Source of the DNA: DASUPK01 sp033856335
Lineage (GTDB): Bacteria; Actinomycetota; Thermoleophilia; Solirubrobacterales; 70-9
Length of the DNA: 34,337 bases
Direction: 5' to 3'
Assembly (NCBI GenBank): GCA_033856335.1
Contig: JAWVFG010000181.1
Span: 1 to 34,337, forward strand
The notes under the pieces were generated by a model, which saw only the letters and a list, made by a program, of their open reading frames with translations, ran no database searches and had not been told where the DNA came from. Shown one piece after another: positions 22,806 through 30,223 of the stretch. Made by a program: the position numbers and the translations under genes. Positions within the stretch are counted from its first letter, which is position 1. The number at the start of each line of letters is the position of its first letter.

Positions 22806-24687
22806 GACCCTTGGCGAAGTCGCGCGCCAGGGTGTAGCCGGGCGGCACGACCTTCGCCGCGGGCGAGCGGATCACGCCGCCGTTTGGCGCCTCGAGCACC
22901 GGCAGCCGCAGCTGCAGGTTCGAGACCGTGACCGGAAGCTGGCCGTTGGAGACGCGGCCGTATGGCGCGTCGTTGGGCAAAAGCTCGAGCTTGGCGACAT
23001 GGCCGGGGGCGAACTTCCAACCGTCGGGGTGCAGTTGGAAGACCTGCCGGGTCGGGGTCGTGCCCGAATTGATGTCGGGCCGGTAGAGGGCACGGGCGAC
23101 GAGCGTCTCCGTGCCGTCGGGTGCGACATCGAGTAGGCGCGCGGCGACCTGGGAGGTCGGCCCCACGGAGTTGATGTCGGCCACCACCGTGGGCGAGCCC
23201 ATCAGGGTGTAGCCGGAACCGGAGGCAGCGGGCAGACGGTAGGTCGCGGTCCCGGGCTGGTCGGAGCCGGAAGCGGTTGCACAGGCGCCTCCGCCGGCGA
23301 TTGGATCGAACGCCCCGGCGACGGTGGGGTCCCCGGCCTCCGGCAGGATGGTCTGCGGGGCGATCGAGTCGTAGCGCACCTCGCCCGGGGCGACCTTCGA
23401 CCAGTTTGCGGCGAAGTAGGGCCCGGCCGAGGGCGTGCCGCAGGTCTTCGTCAGTGTCTCGACCTGGCCGGAGGCGGGGGCCGAGCCCGCGCCCTTCAGG
23501 TAGTAGTCGAACCAGGCGTTCTCGCGGGCATGCAGGACGGCGATGTCCGCGGCCTTGTTCTGTCCGCGCATGTGGCCGTAGTCCATGAAGAAGAGACTCA
23601 CCTGGGCGCCGGGGTACTGGGTCCGCGTCCTGTTGTAGAAGCGGATCGCCTCGTCGGGCGGGAAGAGATCGTCGGTCCACCCATTCGAGATCAGCAGCGG
23701 CGCGGGCGCCTCTGAGTGGTCTATGTAGTACGAGGAGTGATGGCTCTCGATCTCGTTCAGGATCGATTGCGTCTCGGGGTTCTGGTCGTAGGGCTCGCCG
23801 AGGTTGATCAGGCCGAACCAGGTCGTCAGGTCCGCCTGCGGGTCCGTCCCGGGAGCTGCGTAGTTGCTGGTGGCGAGCCCGGTCCCGTAGAGGCCGGCGA
23901 CGAAGGACTGCTTCTCCACCCCGACTCTGCTGCCATACGGGGCGTCGGCGACGTAGTCGAGGGTCCGCCCGTTGGGCATCAGCGAGTAGGCCAGGTCGGT
24001 CCACGGGATCTCGGGCGCGGCAGCGGCGATCTTCATGTCCTTCCCACCCGGGCTCCGCCAGGGAACGAGGCTGCCATCTGGGAGCATCGTCCGGTCACGA
24101 AGCGCGGCCAGCGCCATCGACATGCCGCCCCCGTACGAGCCGCCCGTGGTGCCGACCTTCTTGGGCTGCGTCACTCCCTCGTCCGCCAGCCTCGAGATCA
24201 GGTACTGGGCGTCCCGCACCTCGTAGCGGTCGTCCATCAGGTGGTTGTAGCCCTTGGCGCACTGGGGGCTGAAGCGATCCTGATCGGTGGCCCCGCAGGA
24301 GTTGCCCCAGCCGCGGTCGGTCATGCTGAAGACCGCGTAGCCCCGGCTCGCCCAGTCCTGCGTCCGGCTGTCGAGCCCGATCTTCGAGCCGCCCCAGCCG
24401 TGGAAGATGCCGATCGTGGGGTAGGGACCGTCGGCGCCCTTTGCGGGCACCGGCGGAAGGATCACGTTCGCATCGATCTTGGTGCCGTCGAAGGTGTGGG
24501 TGACCCCGCTGCAGAGGCGGACGTTGCCCGCAGACGGCTGCGCCGTGCAGGAGAGATCGCCGCCGAACACGCTCGGGATCGCCGCCTGAGCGGATGGGGC
24601 AGACGCCAGCGCGCCCAGCGCGAGAGCCGCCGCCACGTAGGCGCGGCGGTGTTTGCGATCGCCGAATATGTTGATGCGCCTCTCCAT
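22801..24687 (-). CDS. Secreted CocE/NonD-type (X-Pro dipeptidyl-peptidase-like) serine hydrolase
   Basis: The 628-residue protein has a signal peptide: a basic start (RRINIFGDRKHRR), a hydrophobic AYVAAALALGALA and an AQA cleavage site near residue 35. The alpha/beta-hydrolase core has HGWGGSK as oxyanion region, the nucleophile S184 in TGGSYGGG, an acid in NGWTDDLFPPDEA and the histidine in MDYGHMRGQ. This is the order in CocE/NonD and S15 families. A C-terminal beta-sandwich (about residue 430 to the end) matches the jelly-roll of such enzymes. The substrate is unknown; peptides or esters are possible. ATG 24687 is preferred to an upstream TTG at 24702. It is the only minus-strand gene between rpsO and pnp. 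Confidence 0.88.
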   Translation of the reverse strand: MERRINIFGDRKHRRAYVAAALALGALASAPSAQAAIPSVFGGDLSCTAQPSAGNVRLCSGVTHTFDGTKIDANVILPPVPAKGADGPYPTIGIFHGWGGSKIGLDSRTQDWASRGYAVFSMTDRGWGNSCGATDQDRFSPQCAKGYNHLMDDRYEVRDAQYLISRLADEGVTQPKKVGTTGGSYGGGMSMALAALRDRTMLPDGSLVPWRSPGGKDMKIAAAAPEIPWTDLAYSLMPNGRTLDYVADAPYGSRVGVEKQSFVAGLYGTGLATSNYAAPGTDPQADLTTWFGLINLGEPYDQNPETQSILNEIESHHSSYYIDHSEAPAPLLISNGWTDDLFPPDEAIRFYNRTRTQYPGAQVSLFFMDYGHMRGQNKAADIAVLHARENAWFDYYLKGAGSAPASGQVETLTKTCGTPSAGPYFAANWSKVAPGEVRYDSIAPQTILPEAGDPTVAGAFDPIAGGGACATASGSDQPGTATYRLPAASGSGYTLMGSPTVVADINSVGPTSQVAARLLDVAPDGTETLVARALYRPDINSGTTPTRQVFQLHPDGWKFAPGHVAKLELLPNDAPYGRVSNGQLPVTVSNLQLRLPVLEAPNGGVIRSPAAKVVPPGYTLARDFAKGR

Positions 24688-24690
24688 TCC

Positions 24691-24709
24691 CCGCACCCCC
24701 AAGGTGCGG
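24691..24709 (-). promoter_or_regulatory. Hairpin over the ribosome-binding region of the hydrolase
   Basis: On the minus strand CCGCACC, loop TTGGG, and GGTGCGG form a perfect 7-bp stem ending three bases before the ATG at 24687. The G-rich bases nearest the start, which would act as Shine-Dalgarno, lie partly in the stem. It could lower or control translation. Confidence 0.5.
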
Positions 24710-24714
24710 CCGAG

Positions 24715-24720
24715 ACCGTA
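24715..24720 (-). promoter_or_regulatory. Possible -10 element of the secreted hydrolase
   Basis: TACGGT on the minus strand lies 27 bases before the ATG. A start about seven bases later would place the 24691-24709 hairpin at the very 5' end of the mRNA. Weak call, no -35. Confidence 0.3.
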
Positions 24721-24766
24721 GCCGACCCGTTCCCGCCATGCGCCGGTTCGGTTTGTGGATGGTCGC

Positions 24767-24772
24767 TAACAT
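24767..24772 (+). promoter_or_regulatory. Possible -10 element of pnp
   Basis: TAACAT lies 70 bases before the pnp ATG. The predicted leader of about 64 bases carries two hairpins. No convincing -35. Confidence 0.35.
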
Positions 24773-24784
24773 CGTCAGCGACAG

Positions 24785-24826
24785 AGAACGAGAGTTCTTA
24801 AGCGAAAGGCCGCCAACCGGGCGGCT
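24785..24826 (+). promoter_or_regulatory. Two hairpins in the pnp leader
   Basis: The first is AGAAC (24785-24789) with GTTCT (24794-24798) around a GAGA loop. The second is GCCGCC (24809-24814) with GGCGGC (24820-24825). They precede the GAAGGGA ribosome-binding site at 24827-24833. In several bacteria PNPase limits its own mRNA through leader hairpins cut by RNase III; the same could apply here. Confidence 0.45.
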
Positions 24827-24842
24827 GAAGGGAACAAGACAT

Positions 24843-27116
24843 ATGAGCATGTTTGACGTGAGCCGCGTCTCGGTTGAGGTAGGCGGCGAAGAGATTTCAT
24901 TCGAGACCGGAAAGCTCGCCCGTCAGGCGAGTGGCGCCGTTGTGGTGCGCTCCGGCGACACGATGGTCCTCTGCACCGCCACCGCCGGCAATGTCCGCGA
25001 TGTGGACTTCCTGCCCCTCACCGTCGACGTCGAGGAAAAGCACTACGCCGCGGGCAAGATCCCCGGCTCCTTCTTCCGCCGCGAGGCGAGGGCAGGCGAG
25101 AAGGCCACGCTGACGGCGCGAATGATCGACCGTCCGATTCGCCCCCTCTTCCCGAAGGGGTGGCACCGCGAGACCCAGCTTGTCTCCCAGCCGATGTCGG
25201 TGGACCACGTCCACCCGTACGACATCCTGGCGATGAACGGCGCCTCCGCCGCCCTCGCGATCTCGGACATCCCGGTCGCCAAGCACGTCGGTGCGGTCCG
25301 GGTCGGAAAGCTCGACGGTGACTTCGTCGTCAATCCCGAAGAGGAGAAGCTCCAGGAGCTCGACCTCGACCTGATCGTCTCGGGCACCGACGAGGCCATC
25401 CTGATGGTCGAAGCCGGCGCCAACGGCGTCACTGAGGCCGAGATCCTCGACGCGCTCGACATTGCGCACTCAGAGATCAAGAAGCTGGTCGCGACGATGG
25501 AGGAGCTCCGCCAGAAGGCCGGCAAGGAGAAGCTCGAGGTCGAGCCCCCCCAGATCGACGAGGAGACATACGCCTCGATCCAAGCCTCGCATGGCGCGAA
25601 GCTCGACGAGGCCACGCAGGTTCAGGCCAAGCTGGAGCGCCAGGATGCGATCGACGCCGTCGAGGCCGAGGTCCTCGAGCAGTACGCGCCTCCGACCGAG
25701 GACGAGCAGCCCGACCGCGAGCGCCTCGCCGAGGTGAAGGCGGCCTTCGCGAAGCTCGAGAAGGACACCATCCGCAAGCGCATCGCCGTCGACAAGAAGC
25801 GTCCCGATGGCCGCGCCCAGGATGAGATCCGCCCGATCGAGACGGAGATCGACATCGCTCCGCGCTCGCATGGCTCGGCCCTGTTCACGCGCGGGGAGAC
25901 GCAGATCCTCTCCAACGTCGCGTTGGGCACCACCCGCATGGACATGAAGGTCGACAACCTCGGCCTGCAGGAGACCAAGCGGTTCTGGCACCACTACAAC
26001 TTCCCGCCCTTCTCGGTGGGAGAGGCCGGTTTCATGCGCGGCCCGAAGCGCCGCGACATCGGCCACGGCGCGCTCGCAGAGCGTGCGCTCCAGGCCACGA
26101 TTCCCGATGAGGAGGAGTTCCCCTACGTGATCCGGGTGGTCTCCGACACACTCGAGTCCAACGGGTCCTCGTCCATGGGCTCGGTCTGCGCATCCTCCAT
26201 GGCTCTGCAGGCCGCGGGAGTGCCGGTCACCGCACCGGTTGCCGGCGTCGCCATGGGCCTGATCAAGGAGGGCGACGACTACACCGTCCTCACGGACATC
26301 GCCGGCGTCGAGGACCACCTTGGCGACATGGACTTCAAGGTCGCCGGGACATCAGAGGGCATCACCGCCCTGCAGATGGACATCAAGATCACCGGCGTCA
26401 CGCTCGAGATCCTCAGGGACGCGCTGGACCAGGCGAACAAGGGCCGGCTGTTCATCCTCGGCAAGATGGCCGAGTCGATCGACCAGCCCCGCGAGGAGCT
26501 CTCGCAGTTCGCGCCGAAGATCACCTCGATCAAGATCGACCCCGAGAAGATCGGCGCCCTGATCGGCAAGGGCGGCGAGACGATCCGCGGCCTCTCGGAC
26601 GAGTTCGAGGCCGAGATCGACGTCGACGACGACGGGACCGTGCGCCTGTACGCGCCCACCGGCGAGAGGGTCGACGCCCTCGCGCAGCGGATCACGGCGA
26701 TGACCAAGGACGCCGAGATCGGCGACCGCTACACGTCCGGCAAGGTGGTCAAGACCACCGCCTTCGGCGCCTTCGTCGAGCTCAGCAAGGGCACCGACGG
26801 CCTGCTTCACATCTCCAACGTGAAGCCGGGCGAGCGAGTGGGCACCGTCGAGGACGTCCTCAACCAGGGTGACGAGATCGACGTCACCGTCGTCGAGGTC
26901 GACAAGGAGCGGGGCCGGATCGGCCTGCGCCTCACCGAGGACCCCGACGTCGAGGGCAAGTCGCCCGAGGACCTGGTCAGCGTCGGGACCGGAGACCCCG
27001 GACCCCCACGTCGCCGTGACGGTGGCGGTGGCGGCCGCGGCGGCCCCAGGCGCGACCGCGACGGAGGCGGCGGCGGTCGTCGCCGCGAGCGCGACGGTGG
27101 CGGCAGAGGCCGCTGA
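24843..27116 (+). CDS. pnp: Polyribonucleotide nucleotidyltransferase (PNPase)
   Basis: PNPase degrades RNA from the 3' end using phosphate and, in actinobacteria, also makes 3' tails and can form ppGpp-linked complexes. The 757-residue product has two RNase PH domains (first with VVVRSGDTMVLCTATAG and the FFRREARAGEK loop; second with ARSHGSALFTRGETQILS-like sequence and SMGSVCASSMAL), then KH (IGALIGKGGETIRGL) and S1 (GDRYTSGKVVKTTAFGAFVEL). The last 60 residues are Arg/Gly-rich, a flexible RNA-binding type tail. ATG 24843 has Shine-Dalgarno GAAGGGA nine bases away. ATG 24849 is the alternative. Confidence 0.97.
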   Translation: MSMFDVSRVSVEVGGEEISFETGKLARQASGAVVVRSGDTMVLCTATAGNVRDVDFLPLTVDVEEKHYAAGKIPGSFFRREARAGEKATLTARMIDRPIRPLFPKGWHRETQLVSQPMSVDHVHPYDILAMNGASAALAISDIPVAKHVGAVRVGKLDGDFVVNPEEEKLQELDLDLIVSGTDEAILMVEAGANGVTEAEILDALDIAHSEIKKLVATMEELRQKAGKEKLEVEPPQIDEETYASIQASHGAKLDEATQVQAKLERQDAIDAVEAEVLEQYAPPTEDEQPDRERLAEVKAAFAKLEKDTIRKRIAVDKKRPDGRAQDEIRPIETEIDIAPRSHGSALFTRGETQILSNVALGTTRMDMKVDNLGLQETKRFWHHYNFPPFSVGEAGFMRGPKRRDIGHGALAERALQATIPDEEEFPYVIRVVSDTLESNGSSSMGSVCASSMALQAAGVPVTAPVAGVAMGLIKEGDDYTVLTDIAGVEDHLGDMDFKVAGTSEGITALQMDIKITGVTLEILRDALDQANKGRLFILGKMAESIDQPREELSQFAPKITSIKIDPEKIGALIGKGGETIRGLSDEFEAEIDVDDDGTVRLYAPTGERVDALAQRITAMTKDAEIGDRYTSGKVVKTTAFGAFVELSKGTDGLLHISNVKPGERVGTVEDVLNQGDEIDVTVVEVDKERGRIGLRLTEDPDVEGKSPEDLVSVGTGDPGPPRRRDGGGGGRGGPRRDRDGGGGGRRRERDGGGRGR

Positions 27117-27134
27117 GCCGGACCGCGTGACCGC

Positions 27135-28418
27135 GTGACCGCACAGGATGCTCAGATAACGGAGCTCGACTCGGGGACCCGGGTCGTGACCGAGGTTGTT
27201 CCTTCGGTGCGCTCGGTTGCCCTCGGGCTCTGGGTTCGAACGGGCTCGAGGGATGAGACGCCGGCGCAGGCCGGCGTCTCCCATTTCCTCGAGCACCTGC
27301 TCTTCAAGGGCACCAAGCGCTACTCGGCGATCGAGATCGCCGAGATCTTCGACGGCCTCGGCGCCGCGGTGAACGCGGCGACCGGCAAGGAGTCGACGAA
27401 CCTCTACGCCCGGTTCCTCGACACCCACACCGACGAGGCGTTCGACCTCCTGGCGGAGATGCTGATGGGCCCGACCTATCCGGAGATCGATTCCGAGCGT
27501 GAGGTCGTCCTCGAGGAGATCGCGATGTATGAGGACGAGCCGCAGGACAAGGTCCACGACGTCCTCGACCAGGCCGTCTTCGGCGGCCACCCGCTCGGCA
27601 GGCGGGTGCTGGGCGAGGCCGAGGTGATCAGCTCCATCCCGATCCCGGACATCCAGGCCTATCACCAGTCCCGCTACACGGGCGGGAACATCGTGGTCGC
27701 CGCAGCGGGCAACATCGAGCACGATCGGATCGTGGAGCTCACCAGGCGCCACATCGAGCCTCCGGCGGCCGCGGGCAATGGAACGGCGCTCGAGGCCCCG
27801 CACATCGACGGCGCCCAGGTCGGCTTCCAGCAGAAGGACACCGAGCAGTTCCACATCTGTTTCGGCGGCCCGGGCATCGACCGAGGCGACGAGCGGCGCT
27901 ACGCGCTCAGCATCCTCGACGCGGTCTTCGGTGGCTCCACCTCATCTCGGCTGTTCCGCGAGATCCGCGAGAAGAAGGGGCTCGCCTATTCGGTCGGCTC
28001 CTACACGCAGCAATACGCCGATAGCGGGCTGATCGGCATCTATGTTGGCACGCGCCAGGACAACGTCCAGGAGGCCTGCGAGATCATCGGCCGCGAGCTC
28101 GCCTCGGTGCACACCGACGGCATCAGCGACGACGAGCTCACCCGCGCCAAGGAGCACGTCAAGGGTCGGATGGTTCTCTCGTCGGAGTCCACCGCCGCGC
28201 GGATGGGCCGGATCGGCAAATCCCTCCTCTTCGACACACCCCTCCTGACCCTCGATGAGCTGCTCGAGAAGGTCGACGGAGTCAGCCTCGGGGACGTCGC
28301 CGAGCTGGCGCAGGAGCTCTACGCGCCGGAGTCCCTCTCGGCCGCCGCGATCGCCCCGAGCGAGGACCGCTTCCGCGCCGCCCTGGCGCCGGTGAGCGAA
28401 GCGCTCGCGGCGGCGTAG
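27135..28418 (+). CDS. M16 family zinc metallopeptidase
   Basis: The 427-residue product is an inverted-motif zinc peptidase of the pitrilysin/processing-peptidase family. The HxxEH site is H50, E53 and H54 in SHFLEHLLFKGT, and the third ligand is a glutamate in VVLEEIAMYEDEP about 76 residues later. The C-terminal M16 domain contains FGGSTSSRLFREIREKKGLAYSVGSY. It is probably cytoplasmic, as no signal is seen. It follows pnp by 18 bases, a conserved actinobacterial pair. The start is GTG 27135, preceded by a short direct repeat GACCGCGT x2. Physiological substrates are unknown. Confidence 0.93.
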   Translation: MTAQDAQITELDSGTRVVTEVVPSVRSVALGLWVRTGSRDETPAQAGVSHFLEHLLFKGTKRYSAIEIAEIFDGLGAAVNAATGKESTNLYARFLDTHTDEAFDLLAEMLMGPTYPEIDSEREVVLEEIAMYEDEPQDKVHDVLDQAVFGGHPLGRRVLGEAEVISSIPIPDIQAYHQSRYTGGNIVVAAAGNIEHDRIVELTRRHIEPPAAAGNGTALEAPHIDGAQVGFQQKDTEQFHICFGGPGIDRGDERRYALSILDAVFGGSTSSRLFREIREKKGLAYSVGSYTQQYADSGLIGIYVGTRQDNVQEACEIIGRELASVHTDGISDDELTRAKEHVKGRMVLSSESTAARMGRIGKSLLFDTPLLTLDELLEKVDGVSLGDVAELAQELYAPESLSAAAIAPSEDRFRAALAPVSEALAAA

Positions 28419-28482
28419 CCATCAGCCTTTTCACCGAGCGGCAGAGCCCATAGCCAGCCGAGCGGCGGGGGCCGTCGTTGGT

Positions 28483-28498
28483 GATAGCGATCGCTATC
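28483..28498. promoter_or_regulatory. Perfect 16-bp palindrome, operator-like site 1
   Basis: GATAGCGATCGCTATC is its own reverse complement. It lies about 127-142 bases before the dapB start. Its half-site GATAGC recurs at 28517. Confidence 0.65.
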
Positions 28499-28504
28499 GA
28501 GCCT

Positions 28505-28510
28505 GATATC
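28505..28510. promoter_or_regulatory. Central GATATC between the two palindromes
   Basis: GATATC equals the joined outer arms of the flanking palindromes. Its centre is exactly midway, 17 bases from the centre of each. Confidence 0.45.
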
Positions 28511-28516
28511 AAGCCG

Positions 28517-28532
28517 GATAGCAATCGCTATC
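28517..28532. promoter_or_regulatory. Imperfect 16-bp palindrome, operator-like site 2
   Basis: GATAGCAATCGCTATC matches site 1 except for one base. Its centre is 34 bases from that of site 1, about three helical turns. Confidence 0.62.
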
Positions 28533-28612
28533 AAGCGTGTGGACCTCCGCGCTTCTCAGCAGAAGTGCCTTGAAGCTCTAGCCGAGTGGTTCCAGGTCCT
28601 GGACCGCCGCAA

Positions 28613-28618
28613 TAAGAT
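28613..28618 (+). promoter_or_regulatory. Putative leaderless -10 element of dapB
   Basis: TAAGAT ends six bases before ATG 28625. A weak -35 TTCCAG lies at 28590-28595 with a 17-base spacer. Confidence 0.5.
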
Positions 28619-28624
28619 CGCCCG

Positions 28625-29305
28625 ATGGCCGATTCGATCAAGGTCGTCGTCTCCGGCGCCGCCGGGCGCATGGGGGAGACCGCCTGCGGCGCCGTGGAGG
28701 GCGCCGAGGACATGGAGCTGGTCGGCCGAGCCGACCCCGCCCTCGATGTTCCGGTTGACGACGTGCTCCAGGGCGCTGACGTGCTCGTGGACTTCACGAC
28801 GCCCGACGCGGCGCCCGCCAACGTCCTCGCAGCGGTAGAGGCGGGCGTGCATGCCATCGTCGGGAGTACGGGCTTCGATCTCGACGAGCTGCGGGCGGCG
28901 GTGCTCGGCACGGACGGCGCGGCGAACTGCTTCGTGGCTCCCAATTTCGCGATCGGTGCCGTCCTGATGATGGAGGCGTCGAAGTTGATCGCCCCCCACA
29001 TGCCGGAGGCGGAGATCATCGAGCTCCACCATGACCAGAAGAAGGACGCGCCCTCGGGAACCGCGAAACGGACGGCGAAGCTGATCGCTGAGGCGGGCGG
29101 CAACGTCCACGAGCCGATTCACTCGATCCGGCTCCCGGGGCTGGTCGCGCACCAGGAGGTGATCTTCGGCGGGGAGGGACAGACGCTCTCGATCCGCCAT
29201 GACTCGATCGACCGGTCGAGCTTCATGCCCGGCGTCCTTCTGGCCGTGCGCAAGGTGGGCGGCCTGCCGGAGCGGTTCATGGTCGGCCTGGAGAGCCTCC
29301 TGTGA
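28625..29305 (+). CDS. dapB: 4-hydroxy-tetrahydrodipicolinate reductase
   Basis: DapB reduces hydroxy-tetrahydrodipicolinate with NAD(P)H in lysine and meso-diaminopimelate synthesis, needed for peptidoglycan. The 226-residue product is slightly short for the family (about 240-270). It has the nucleotide loop VSGAAGRMG, VDFTTPDA, GSTGFD, APNFAIGAVLMM and the signature ELHHDQKKDAPSGTA with the catalytic histidine pair and lysine. The operator-like palindromes upstream may control it. dapA follows after 43 bases with its own promoter-like element. Confidence 0.95.
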   Translation: MADSIKVVVSGAAGRMGETACGAVEGAEDMELVGRADPALDVPVDDVLQGADVLVDFTTPDAAPANVLAAVEAGVHAIVGSTGFDLDELRAAVLGTDGAANCFVAPNFAIGAVLMMEASKLIAPHMPEAEIIELHHDQKKDAPSGTAKRTAKLIAEAGGNVHEPIHSIRLPGLVAHQEVIFGGEGQTLSIRHDSIDRSSFMPGVLLAVRKVGGLPERFMVGLESLL

Positions 29306-29335
29306 CCGGAGACCGGGCGGCGCTGGGAGTCTCGG

Positions 29336-29341
29336 TACCCT
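29336..29341 (+). promoter_or_regulatory. Putative leaderless -10 element of dapA
   Basis: TACCCT ends exactly seven bases before ATG 29349, the same spacing as rpoZ and the TPR gene. Confidence 0.45.
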
Positions 29342-29348
29342 CACGCTG

Positions 29349-30221
29349 ATGGCGGAAATCGGAGGCGTAATCACGGCGATGGTGACCCCGTTCGCCGAGG
29401 ATCGCTCGGTGGACGAGGCGGCTGCTCGGCAGCTGGCTCGGCACCTGATCGAGAACGGGTCGCACGGGCTGGTGCTTGCGGGCACGACCGGTGAGTCGCC
29501 GACCCTCGACGACGCGGAGAAGCTTTCGCTGCTGCGCGCCGTGCGCGACGAGGTCGGTGCGGACACGCTGCTGATCTGCGGGACCGGGTCCAATGACACC
29601 CGGCACTCTGAGCGCCTCTCGGCCGCGGCGGCGGATGCCGGCGCCGACGCGGTTCTGGCGGTCACGCCGTACTACAACAAGCCCAACTTCACAGGTATCC
29701 GGGCCCACTACGAGGTCGTGGCCAAGGCGGCCGGGATCCCGGTGCTCCTCTACAACATCCCCACGCGGGTGGTGGTCAACCTCTCGCCCGAGCAGCTCGC
29801 GGACCTGGCGCAGATCGAGAACGTCGTCGCCGTCAAGCAGGCGAACGACGACGAGCTGCAGCCGATCGACGGGCTCATGGTCCTCGCCGGCAACGACGGG
29901 ACGTTCCTGCGGGCGCTCGAGATGGGGGAGCCGGGCGGCATCCTGGTCGCCTCCCACCTCGCCGGGCGGGAGATGAGGGAGATCTACGACGCGGTCCAGG
30001 CGGACGACATCGAGCGCGCCCGCGAGATCGATGCCGGGCTGCGGCCGATCTACGAGGTCTGCGGCAAGACGAACCCGATCCCCGTCAAGGCCGGTCTCGA
30101 GCTGCTCGGGGTCTGCTCCGCGCGGGCGAGGCTCCCGATCGTCGAGGCGGACGAGGAACAGAGGGCCGAGGTCAGGCGGGCGCTCGAGGCACGCGGCCTG
30201 CTGGCCGGGAGCGCCGCGTAG
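29349..30221 (+). CDS. dapA: 4-hydroxy-tetrahydrodipicolinate synthase
   Basis: DapA condenses pyruvate and aspartate semialdehyde, the first dedicated step towards diaminopimelate and lysine. The 290-residue product has VITAMVTPFAED, the pyruvate-binding GTTGESPT, TPYYNKP with the catalytic tyrosine, and the Schiff-base K163 in VVAVKQAND. This reads AVKQA where many enzymes have GIKEA. GNDGTF and a C-terminal dimer region follow. ATG 29349 fits the family N-terminus; the frame is open further upstream inside dapB. The RNase J gene begins two bases after its stop. Confidence 0.95.
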   Translation: MAEIGGVITAMVTPFAEDRSVDEAAARQLARHLIENGSHGLVLAGTTGESPTLDDAEKLSLLRAVRDEVGADTLLICGTGSNDTRHSERLSAAAADAGADAVLAVTPYYNKPNFTGIRAHYEVVAKAAGIPVLLYNIPTRVVVNLSPEQLADLAQIENVVAVKQANDDELQPIDGLMVLAGNDGTFLRALEMGEPGGILVASHLAGREMREIYDAVQADDIERAREIDAGLRPIYEVCGKTNPIPVKAGLELLGVCSARARLPIVEADEEQRAEVRRALEARGLLAGSAA

Positions 30222-30223
30222 GT

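Larger units (their letters stand above)
28419..28624 (+). other. 206-base intergenic region with operator-like palindromes before dapB
   Basis: No gene is supported here. Its centre holds two 16-base palindromes and a GATATC at even spacing (28483-28532). The last 12 bases contain the likely dapB -10. A frame opening at GTG 28539 runs into dapB in another phase and has no recognisable product. Confidence 0.7.

Noticed and set aside
28575..28620. tRNA-like stretch with a GCCGAGTGG D-loop motif
   Set aside because: No acceptor stem, no anticodon arm and no GTTCGAATC-type T-loop follow at the right distance.
28539..28838. Open frame starting just after the palindromes with a short plausible N-terminus
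   Set aside because: After about 30 codons it becomes an out-of-phase reading of dapB, and no family or ribosome-binding site is seen. A decayed gene cannot be excluded but is not supported.
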